Of a stretch of 22,452 nucleotides of DNA, positions 14,439 through 22,100 are shown in pieces. The DNA lies in the IMG/VR virus record IMGVR_UViG_3300046466_000497, positions 1-22,452 of that record, one strand, 5' to 3'. The translations under genes and the position numbers were made by a program. Every line of letters begins with the position of its first letter. The stretch's first letter is position 1. Origin of the DNA: a virus. Below the pieces are notes generated by a model that did not search any database, was not told where the DNA came from, and worked only from the letters and a program-made list of their open reading frames with translations.

Positions 14439-15143
14439 TTACAGATAGGGTTGGTTTTCTGACACTATCGGGAATAGGTTGTCGGAACAGAATAATTTAA
14501 TATCTTCATCTGGTAAACCAAGAGATTGCATAACTCTAGGTGTATGTGGATTCTTTTGTTGGTGTTCAGAATAGTAATTTTGTGCTTTAATTACATCTTT
14601 CATTTCTGCTTCACCTTCGTGATTTCTAATTTTATCTATATAATTATTTAAATTAGAAACAGCCATATTACAAATTTTATTTAATTCATCTTCTTCTCTT
14701 ACATTACCAGCGGCTATCATTCCACCACTAAAAATAGCCTTTGCCCAATCTGGTAATTCTCTCTCTTTGCTAGGTTTGTACCATTTATTTTCTTCTATAA
14801 ACCACTTTGTTAATGGGTGGTCTTTTTGTAATAATGGACTAAAATCGTGAAAAGCACCTGTTACCTTTTTTTGACCTGCAATGATATCAAAACCATAAAT
14901 CGGTCCACCATTAGTTAACATAGGAAAAAGGCATAGATGAGCCATCCATAAACCTTTAGATTCTCTTACATCAACAACATCTAAATGAGCTCTTCTAATA
15001 TATCTATTATTCCAGGTTCTATTAACCCAGCCTAACTTTTCATCATTGAATCTTTCCATACCTGGTTCATCATATTCAACCAGATTTTTATTTAAGACTT
15101 CAATAGTCTCATTTTGCCACTTGATTAGTCTGTCCCAAATCAT
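14439..15143 (-). CDS. pcyX: Ferredoxin-dependent bilin reductase (PcyX/PcyA-like)
   Basis: Reduces biliverdin to a phycobilin using electrons from reduced ferredoxin. The 234-aa protein aligns by eye with PcyA. AHLDVVDV (52-59) matches the HLE segment, MAHLCLFP (67-74) carries the conserved catalytic His69, PIYGFDII (81-88) the conserved Asp86, HDFSPL follows, and RELPDWAKAIFSG matches the later PcyA block. At the Glu76 position of PcyA an Asp (Asp55) is found. PebS of cyanophages looks far more distant. Viral PcyX enzymes from ocean metagenomes are PcyA-like yet make phycoerythrobilin; this product is the likely one here but unproven. The start at 15143 is preferred because AAGGAAA lies just upstream. 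An in-frame ATG at 15203 would add 20 residues lacking family similarity. It overlaps the heme oxygenase gene by 35 bases. Confidence 0.9.
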   Translation of the reverse strand: MIWDRLIKWQNETIEVLNKNLVEYDEPGMERFNDEKLGWVNRTWNNRYIRRAHLDVVDVRESKGLWMAHLCLFPMLTNGGPIYGFDIIAGQKKVTGAFHDFSPLLQKDHPLTKWFIEENKWYKPSKERELPDWAKAIFSGGMIAAGNVREEDELNKICNMAVSNLNNYIDKIRNHEGEAEMKDVIKAQNYYSEHQQKNPHTPRVMQSLGLPDEDIKLFCSDNLFPIVSENQPYL

Positions 15144-15711
15144 ACATTTCCTTAAATAATTTTGTTGCGTTTTCAAAACAATATATTGCTTCAGGCAATA
15201 CATTTACTTCATATAAATTTAAATAACTTTCAACTCTTTCTTTTACTATTCTTTTATATTCTTTAATTTCACCGTGTTTAAAAATATAATATCTATTAGG
15301 TCCCGGCGTTTTCTTCATAATCATTTGACCACCAGATAAATCACCTAAATGTCTAACATAAACGTGAGCATATAGTTTTTCGTTTTCACCTCTAATAGTA
15401 TCTAAATGTTTAACGTATGCTTTTGTGCTTTCTGTTTCAATAGGAGGATTATCTGTATCGCCCCATAAAGCCTTATAATCATAGAAAATATGAGGTGCTC
15501 TTGGTAAAGATTTTGTATCCATAAACAAAGAACTTTCTAAACAATATTCTTCTAATTTACCATAACAAATTAACTGATTATACAAATAAGTTGCATATAA
15601 TTTTTCGTCAATATTACCTGATAATAAAAGTCCCACAAATTGTTGCCTTTCAGCATTTTTATGATACTCCCAAGTCAGGTCTTTTATTCTATATTTCTTC
15701 TCTTGTTCCAT
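15109..15711 (-). CDS. ho1: Heme oxygenase
   Basis: Opens heme to biliverdin IX-alpha, releasing CO and ferrous iron, with electrons usually from ferredoxin in bacteria. The 200-aa product shows the proximal heme ligand region DLTWEYHKNAE with His17 and the family signature HVYVRHLGDLSGGQMI (116-131), including the distal-helix Gly residues and Asp124. Length is near that of bacterial and cyanophage enzymes (about 215-240 aa), slightly short. No membrane anchor is present, so it is soluble and cytoplasmic. It overlaps the 218-aa gene by 23 bases and the bilin reductase by 35, so the product biliverdin would be made beside its consumer. The ribosome-binding site is weak (GAAG), consistent with coupling to the upstream gene. 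Confidence 0.96.
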   Translation of the reverse strand: MEQEKKYRIKDLTWEYHKNAERQQFVGLLLSGNIDEKLYATYLYNQLICYGKLEEYCLESSLFMDTKSLPRAPHIFYDYKALWGDTDNPPIETESTKAYVKHLDTIRGENEKLYAHVYVRHLGDLSGGQMIMKKTPGPNRYYIFKHGEIKEYKRIVKERVESYLNLYEVNVLPEAIYCFENATKLFKEMYDLGQTNQVAK

Positions 15712-16345
15712 CTTCGTTTATTTGATATCCTTCTTGCCAAGCACCAATCTGTTTATCAGCTTCTTTCAATCGCCATTCGCCCATTTCCATAGTTTCTTTA
15801 AATACATCTGGTGTTGCAATAACAAAATCAGATACATTAACAATTGCACTAACAACTTTTATTTGTACTCTTTTAAATTTTTTAGGATTGTATTTAAATA
15901 GTGGTAATGTAAATGCTTTTATATCTTCATCAACATTTAACAATTGTGAATACATAGATAACATTGTAATATAAACAACTTGTAAATCAAACCAATCTTT
16001 TGGTATATCTACTCTATGTTGTTTAATACCATAAAAATTAAATTGTTCACCAACATATGAAAAACCATCTAATTGTGTTGGTAAAGTTGCGTGAGCTGGA
16101 GCACCACCTATTTCGGGTGTTAAATCAAACGGCCACTTATCTTTCCACATTTTAAATAATTCAGGACCTTGATTTAAATGTTCAAAATCAATTTCTGTCA
16201 TCATACCTTCAAGTCTATCAATATAAGTCCAAACATTCCACCAATATTGTGCTTGTTGTTCTTTAGGATAAATTGAAGTATCTGAAAAGTCAGAAAAGAC
16301 TTTATGCTTTTTAAAATTTTTTAGATTTAAATTTGTTTTATACAT
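15689..16345 (-). CDS. Unrecognised 218-aa protein upstream of the pigment genes
   Basis: I do not recognise a family. The protein is soluble, with no signal peptide or membrane span. It is aromatic-rich (AQYWWNVWTYIDRLEGMM near residues 32-49, FKMWKDKWPFDL, GFSYVGEQFNFYG) and has a helical-looking C-terminal half, including VVYITMLSMYSQLLNVDED and IKVVSAIVNVSDFVIATPDVF. It ends with an acidic tail that overlaps the heme oxygenase start by 23 bases. It is the first gene after the late-promoter-like element at 16382-16389. It could be a structural protein of the fibre or neck region after which the pigment genes were inserted, or part of the pigment cassette. The overlap favours co-expression with the heme oxygenase but does not decide function. 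Confidence 0.85.
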   Translation of the reverse strand: MYKTNLNLKNFKKHKVFSDFSDTSIYPKEQQAQYWWNVWTYIDRLEGMMTEIDFEHLNQGPELFKMWKDKWPFDLTPEIGGAPAHATLPTQLDGFSYVGEQFNFYGIKQHRVDIPKDWFDLQVVYITMLSMYSQLLNVDEDIKAFTLPLFKYNPKKFKRVQIKVVSAIVNVSDFVIATPDVFKETMEMGEWRLKEADKQIGAWQEGYQINEDGTREEI

Positions 16346-16370
16346 TTCAACTCACTTTGTTAATAATAAT

Positions 16371-16384
16371 ATACTATAAAGTAT
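16371..16384. repeat. Small inverted repeat in the leader of the 218-aa gene
   Basis: ATACT (16371-16375) and AGTAT (16380-16384) with a 4-base spacer form a short stem next to the late-promoter-like element. Weak and AT-rich; reported as a possible structure only. Confidence 0.3.
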
Positions 16385-16389
16385 TTATT
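16382..16389 (-). promoter_or_regulatory. Late-promoter-like element of the pigment gene unit
   Basis: The minus strand reads AATAAATA, one base different from TATAAATA. It overlaps the stop codon of the upstream fibre-like gene and lies 37 bases before the 218-aa gene start. It is the only candidate promoter for the 218-aa, heme oxygenase and bilin reductase genes. Confidence 0.5.
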
Positions 16390-18625
16390 AATCTCCTGGA
16401 GGAGATTTCATATGAGCACGATAGTTATTACTACCCCAAGATGAACCAGTTGCTGACTGATATCTATAAGACATACCTTCGTATAGGTGTGTTTGGTTAT
16501 TTGGTTGATAACCTGATAGGAATATTTTACCGTCCCAATTTCTGTATGCATAGTTTTGAGCTGTAGGGTAACCATAGCAGTGTAAATCTGTTAATCTACT
16601 ATTCATTGGTTGTACACCTCTTCTTTTTCTATGTCTGTTTGTAGAGTTATCTTCAAAACCTTGAGAAGGCATATGCCAATATCCATCAGAACCGTTATTA
16701 GGTGAATCAGAATGACCTGAAGCCGTAAATGCATAGTCATAAGCATTACCGTACCAGAAACTACCGTCTTCATCTAATATAATTGGTGAGTCATAAATGT
16801 ATGAACCATCACCTCTTCCTTCGTTTTGACCTGTAACCCATTTAGTATATGCTGGTCCTCTTACGTGAGAGAACATTCCGTGAATACCACCAGAGTTGTA
16901 CCAGTAACCTTGTTGTGAACGTGAACCTCTTGTACCATAAGTACCATAGTTACCATCAGAAATCCATAACATACCTGTTGATTTTTGTCTTATGTACATC
17001 CATTTATGTTCATCACCACCTAACCAGAATTCATCTACATCTCCGTTTAAATGAAAGTCTGCTCTTTTAAACATAGACTGATATCTAGTTGAGTTATCAC
17101 CTAATCCATAAAAACCTGGTGCCTGTCCACTTGTATAGTAACCTGTGTACCATAAGTAGCCTTCGCCATCAAGTACCCAAGTACCTACGTGTGATTGAGT
17201 TGAATAACCCCAATGTTGTAGCATTTTCATACCACCGTATTTGTTCCAATCTACTTCAACTCTTCTAGGAATATAATAGTAATATGTTCCTTCGGAAGTG
17301 TGTGAGTTAGAACCTACACCAGCACCACCGTGAACTGATTGACCCCAGAACCATAACCAACCATCTTCGTCTAATGCGTGGAATGATGGCTCAGTACAGC
17401 CCTCTGCCCACATATCAACGATTCTTTTGTTGTTAAAAAATTCTTGAGGAATTTTAATAGGTCTTTTTACGTTAACTGAATAGAAAGCAAATGAGTAAGG
17501 CGAACCACCAGTAAAGTCAGTTGAGTTGTTTATTCCTGGGTTACCACCACCAAATTGTGCTTGATTGTTTCTACCCCAAGTCCATACTGAACCGTCTTCG
17601 CCTAATGCAAATTGTTGATTACCTTCAGAGTTTTGACCTTGACCTGAAGAACCTATTTTTACAATTTTTGTATTGTTAAATGAACGTATAGTTTCACCTA
17701 ACCAATCTACCGTATCATCTGCTGATACTCTATTTGCATAATATCTATCTGTTGTATTTGTTACCGCTATGTGATGACCTAAATCGTATGTTGAGTTATC
17801 ACCAGCAGAATAAACTTCTCCGTTATTCATTAGCCAGAAACTAGAGTTTGTGCTTGATACGTGTTGAATTACTTTTGGTGCCTTACCATCAGGAGTTACC
17901 ATTCTACCTGTATGTTCAGTTTGTGTTAAATCTTTATTGTCAGTAGAAACCATCCAGTCAACCATAGTAAATCCAGTATAACGACTTCTACCCATTCTTG
18001 AATTTCCTTCTTGACCGTCACCAAATCCCATTTGTCCAGTAGAGTTATTACCACCTTGACCTACGAAATCACCATTTGATTCAATTACACCCATTGTATA
18101 GTTGGCTTGTCTTTCGTATGAGTTTCTACCCATATTGTATTTCCACCCTAAAGGAGCTCTGTTAGTGTATGATACAACTTTGTTTCTATCTGGATATGCA
18201 AAAGGTGATTCATAAATCATCACCCAATATTCTGAATCTCTTCCGTCGTGTTCTACAACCCAAGTATTATATTTTCTTGTTCTTTTTATACATTGGTAAA
18301 TTCTTCTACCAACCGTAGTCATTTCACCTGGCTCGTATTGTCTCCACATTTCCCATTCGCCAATATCGTCTGTTGAACGTAAAAATAATTGCCAATATTT
18401 TGCATTATCTGGTCTAAAAGATTTTTGAACCAATCTAGGTGGGTCAAAAGAATAGTTGTTAGTGTTAACTAAACCATCTATTGATATTGAATATGCAATA
18501 GGACAATCTTGAATACATCTATAAGACTTACCTTTCCAAGAAACGATATCGTTTTTAGAATAAGCAGTCCTATCTTTCCAAGGTCCTTGCCACTTTAGTT
18601 TAAAATCTTTTAAATCAAAAGACAT
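16388..18625 (-). CDS. RCC1-repeat fibre/adhesin-like protein (745 aa)
   Basis: Probable tail fibre or baseplate-associated receptor-binding protein. Residues 11-82 (WQGPWKDRTAYSKNDIVSW, then GKSYRC and YWQLF) and about 92-137 (YEPGEMTTVGRRIYQC, then YWVMI) resemble small carbohydrate-binding modules of the chitin-binding type. From about 180 to 740 come repeats of the RCC1 kind, each with a Gly-x-Val/Leu-Trp strand and often a Gly-Asp/Asn-Gly turn. Examples are GDFVGQGGNNSTGQMGFGDG, GSVWTWGRNNQAQFGGG and GWLWFWGQSVHGGAGVG. About seven or eight units suggest one beta-propeller. It is paralogous to the larger gene two positions upstream. AAGGAAA precedes the ATG. Receptor specificity cannot be read from sequence. 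Confidence 0.85.
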   Translation of the reverse strand: MSFDLKDFKLKWQGPWKDRTAYSKNDIVSWKGKSYRCIQDCPIAYSISIDGLVNTNNYSFDPPRLVQKSFRPDNAKYWQLFLRSTDDIGEWEMWRQYEPGEMTTVGRRIYQCIKRTRKYNTWVVEHDGRDSEYWVMIYESPFAYPDRNKVVSYTNRAPLGWKYNMGRNSYERQANYTMGVIESNGDFVGQGGNNSTGQMGFGDGQEGNSRMGRSRYTGFTMVDWMVSTDNKDLTQTEHTGRMVTPDGKAPKVIQHVSSTNSSFWLMNNGEVYSAGDNSTYDLGHHIAVTNTTDRYYANRVSADDTVDWLGETIRSFNNTKIVKIGSSGQGQNSEGNQQFALGEDGSVWTWGRNNQAQFGGGNPGINNSTDFTGGSPYSFAFYSVNVKRPIKIPQEFFNNKRIVDMWAEGCTEPSFHALDEDGWLWFWGQSVHGGAGVGSNSHTSEGTYYYYIPRRVEVDWNKYGGMKMLQHWGYSTQSHVGTWVLDGEGYLWYTGYYTSGQAPGFYGLGDNSTRYQSMFKRADFHLNGDVDEFWLGGDEHKWMYIRQKSTGMLWISDGNYGTYGTRGSRSQQGYWYNSGGIHGMFSHVRGPAYTKWVTGQNEGRGDGSYIYDSPIILDEDGSFWYGNAYDYAFTASGHSDSPNNGSDGYWHMPSQGFEDNSTNRHRKRRGVQPMNSRLTDLHCYGYPTAQNYAYRNWDGKIFLSGYQPNNQTHLYEGMSYRYQSATGSSWGSNNYRAHMKSPPGD
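16390..16407. repeat. Inverted repeat at the end of the 745-aa gene
   Basis: AATCTCCT (16390-16397) and AGGAGATT (16400-16407) are perfect inverted copies separated by two bases. They cover the last codons and part of the stop of the fibre-like gene. No U tract follows on the minus strand, so it is not a standard terminator. It may protect or process the 3' end. Confidence 0.5.
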
Positions 18626-18649
18626 ATTATTTTTCCTTATTAATTCCTA

Positions 18650-19066
18650 TTAATCTGTTGGCAGACCGTAACCTGAATATATTGCGTTAATGTCAGATTT
18701 TAAAGTTGCAATTTTAGTTGCTAAACCTGATTCATTAGCTACAAGACCTTCAAGTTGTAAATGCCTAGGATTTGCTACATCAAAAGTAGATTGAATTTCT
18801 GCAACTGCAACCTGTATTTTGTTTGTAGTTTTAAGTTTATTTAATATTACCAAGTCGTCTGCGTCTGAAGCGTCTAATACAGCAACACCGTATTTTGAAG
18901 CATTTGTACCTGAAGCGTCAACCGTTACCTTTGAGTCATCATAAGAAAAGTAAGCTTTTCCGTCAATGTTATCAATGTAATTTGGTGTTGCGTCATCAGT
19001 TACCACAGGAGCGACAAAATCATCTTCTTGAGCAATATCATTTATACCATAAATTTTCTGTGCCAT
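18650..19066 (-). CDS. Unknown 138-aa protein between the two RCC1-repeat genes
   Basis: No family recognised. The N-terminal part is acidic (NDIAQEDDFVAPVVTDDATP), and the middle is Val/Ser/Asp/Thr rich and beta-prone. The C-terminal part is helical (ESGLATKIATLKSDINAIYSGYG). There is no signal peptide or membrane segment. It has a strong ribosome-binding site (AAAGGAGA) and its own exact late promoter, so it is expressed as a late, probably virion-related protein. The 745-aa fibre-like gene follows after 24 bases and likely shares its transcript. A small fibre-associated protein or assembly helper fits the context but is inference. Confidence 0.8.
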   Translation of the reverse strand: MAQKIYGINDIAQEDDFVAPVVTDDATPNYIDNIDGKAYFSYDDSKVTVDASGTNASKYGVAVLDASDADDLVILNKLKTTNKIQVAVAEIQSTFDVANPRHLQLEGLVANESGLATKIATLKSDINAIYSGYGLPTD

Positions 19067-19093
19067 TTTAGTTTTCTCCTTTAGTATTATTAC

Positions 19094-19101
19094 TATTTAT
19101 A
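19094..19101 (-). promoter_or_regulatory. T4-type late promoter for the 138-aa and 745-aa genes
   Basis: Exact TATAAATA on the minus strand, 27 bases before the 138-aa start and just after the stop codon of the large RCC1-repeat gene. Confidence 0.8.
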
Positions 19102-19110
19102 ATAATTTTT

Positions 19111-22100
19111 TTATCTTCCTTGACCTGTTGATGTTGGTTGGCCATTTGGTGATGTCCAACTATGTCCCCACCAGTTATGTGTTGAAGACAACCAGTTTGA
19201 ACGACCCCAATAATATATTTTTCCGTACTCATCAATAAAGTGGTAAGTACCTGCATATTCAGCAGAGCCTTGGTCATCTGTTGTAATTCTCATTGTAACC
19301 GGTTTTGCGTTAGGTAAATACCAGTGGAAAGGATGATAGTTACCATCTTCACCAGTCCAGTTTGTACCTGCCTGTGGGTGCAACATAGAATTTCTTGAGT
19401 CATAACCATAACAGAATGATTCGCCACTATCAGTTAACCAGAATGTTCTAGCTTGGTCTGAATAGTTGCAAGAAGTTTTAACTTCTTTTAAATTTGTAAC
19501 CTTTTGTACAACTGCTGGAGTGGTAACGTTACCTGTATTACCTGTTCCTAATGCGTAATATGTACCTGCGTGGCCATATCCGTAAGTTGTACCATCTTTT
19601 GTTCTAAAGTAACCTGATTTGTAACCATTGTAATATTGTATCCAAATGTCAACAATATCTCCGTTAGGTGTAGTTTCGTTTTTAGTAAATGTTGTTGTAT
19701 TAGTTGTAGTACCATTACCAAAGTTACCATAGTTGTTTTCACCACACCAGTGTGTGTAACCATTACCATCTAGGATTACAACCCAAGTATCTTCTTCATT
19801 TCCTTCACACATAAACACAGCGATACCATTATTAGCAACTGGATCCCAACCTGTCATTTTTATAGGTCTGTATTTGTCAGTTGTTGTACCATCACCTAAT
19901 TGTCCGATACCGTTATTACCCCAAGCATATATTTGGTCACTTGCTGTTCTAGCATATGAACTATCACCTGTTGTAGCGATATCAATAATTTTTTCGTTGT
20001 CAAAATACTTACTAGGTATTCTGTAAGGTGCTGTTTTGTTTTGTGTTCTACCATCACCTAATTGACCCTCGTTATTATAACCCCAAGTCCAAACATAACC
20101 TAATTCATCTAAACACATAATATGTTTAGTGTTGTTCCAAGGATAAGTTGTGGCTTTAATAACTCTTGTATCTTCTAAACCGTGAACTCTGTAAAAACCA
20201 TTTCTGTCTGATTGAGTATTACCGTGTCCCATTTCACCATTTGATTGTTCACCGTTTCTGTATAATTCTCCATTTTCCATAAGAAGCATACAACTATCTC
20301 TTTCTTCGTGTAATTGTATAATTCTTGGTGTCGTAAATTCTTGTCTTCTAGGATTTGTGTGATGACCTCTCATTTCTTGGTAACCACCTGCGTTCATATC
20401 CTCTGAACGTCTGTATTCCCAAAATCTCATATTCATTTCACCAAAGTATGATGAGTAATGAGATTGTGAATCTTGGAATCCTGTTCTAGGATATCCCATA
20501 CCCCATAGAACACCGTTTTTATCAATGTATCTATTAGCATTATCAATACTCATAGCTACGTTATTGTGGTGTTTGTAAGGCCAATGCATTGGTTCTGGAC
20601 CAAAGAACATAGCAGCATTTTCTTCTTGGTTAACCATTCTACCAAAAGATTGCCAATCATTGAAATATGATTGTACGTGTGCTGGATAATCTTCGTAATC
20701 TTCTTTAATTAATCTACCACTTGTTGTTGTAGATTTTGCCATCAAAGGAGACCTTGTTCTTTCTTGAGGACCAAAATGAGGATATCTACCTTGCGTATCT
20801 CTTAAAGCTCTGTACATACCTGTAGGACCTTTGTAAATTATTTCACCATCACTTCTTCTTTTTTGTGGTCTGTAAATTACAACATCATTATAAGAATAGT
20901 GAGTATAAGGATTATATTCACCTCTAAATTTAATTCCTGTTTGTAGTCTGTCCCAATGTTTATGTCCTCTCCAAGATTGTTCTATGTCAAAACCTATGCT
21001 TGCGTTATTACCATACATAGCAGTTTTGCCTGAAGCTGAACAATAAGGATATATTTTTGTATATGAATTTCTGTAACCGATAGGTATATAAATTTCTACA
21101 ACTCTATCTTGGTTTTTTTCAAAAGATAATTCACTACCACCTCTTGTAGAACCATCTTCAGTAGTGTATGACGGCATATCACCAGTATAATTACCACCAC
21201 TATTTGCAAAAGTATTATTTAATGAATTGATGTATTGTGCTTCTGTAACCTGTCTGTTATTTAAGAAGTATCTTACGTAACCATTTTTACCTGCACCTCT
21301 CCACATTGGAATATTTGTTGGAACATAAGACCTTGCTCTTGTTTGTGGAGCATTTGTCTCTGCTGACCAACCCATACCTGAATGTGATGTACAATAGTAG
21401 TAAAGTGTTGGTGTACTTGCTCTTACTTTAATTTCTGTATATGCACCTTTTTTACCTGGTGTACCAACAACGGTTACGCCAGTTGTGTATGCTGAACCTG
21501 AAGCGTGTGTTCCATTAGCAGTTGTTGATAATTTTAAAGGATGACCTGTATTTGAACTATCTGATTGGTCAAATCTATAAGTTTTACCCTCTGTTAAATT
21601 TAATGCAACATTAGCCGTAGCGGTTACACCGTCTATTGAATATTTGTTTGTAGAACCTGTATTGTAATAAGGGTGGTCACTAGGGTTACCTGAAACTACT
21701 GCAACTTCAAAAATTCTTTCGTCAACAGCAGTTGGGTCTATCATATTTGGTAAATGAAAAGTTGTACTATCATTTGATACCGTTTCGTTATTTGGACCTC
21801 TTATAATTTCTGAAAATGTAAAACTAGTTGAAGCACCTGCACCACCCATTCTTGTATCTTCAGTATTTGCACCTGTGCTTGATAGATATAATGGATAGAA
21901 TACACCTGATTGACCATTTGAATTAGTACCTACAACATAGTAAGGACCATCATTGTCAGCCGCAAGTGAAGTACCTGAACCGTGAGTACCATCAACGGTT
22001 GTTGAAAACGCTAATGGAAAAGTTTTATTTGATTCGTCTCTTTGATGAAATCTATATTTTTCACCTTCTCTAAAGTGAGTAAAGTTTCTGTCGCCATCTT

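Noticed and set aside
14439-15143. Assignment of the reductase as cyanophage PebS
   Set aside because: The conserved blocks (HLCLFP, YGFDII, DFSPL, RELPDWAKAIFS) follow PcyA, not PebS.
15144-15203. Upstream ATG that would extend the bilin reductase by 20 residues
   Set aside because: The added residues have no similarity to bilin reductases and lie inside the heme oxygenase frame. The internal ATG at 15143 has AAGGAAA directly upstream and gives the usual N-terminus.
14439-16345. Cyanophage origin of the window because of pigment genes
   Set aside because: No photosynthesis genes are visible in the window and the reductase is PcyX/PcyA-like rather than PebS-like. Host is not proven, but a cyanophage is not the best reading.
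19068-19277. 69-codon minus-strand frame at the end of the large fibre-like gene
   Set aside because: Nearly all of it lies in another frame of the RCC1-repeat gene, it has low-complexity composition, and it overlaps the late promoter region; a shadow frame.
19548-19769. 73-codon minus-strand frame inside the large fibre-like gene
   Set aside because: Out of frame with clear RCC1-type repeats; Thr/Val-rich shadow without family features.
21358-21714. The cupredoxin-like domain as electron donor for the pigment enzymes
   Set aside because: It is a domain within a large fibre-like protein, and blue copper sites have potentials too high to drive bilin reduction, which needs ferredoxin-type donors.
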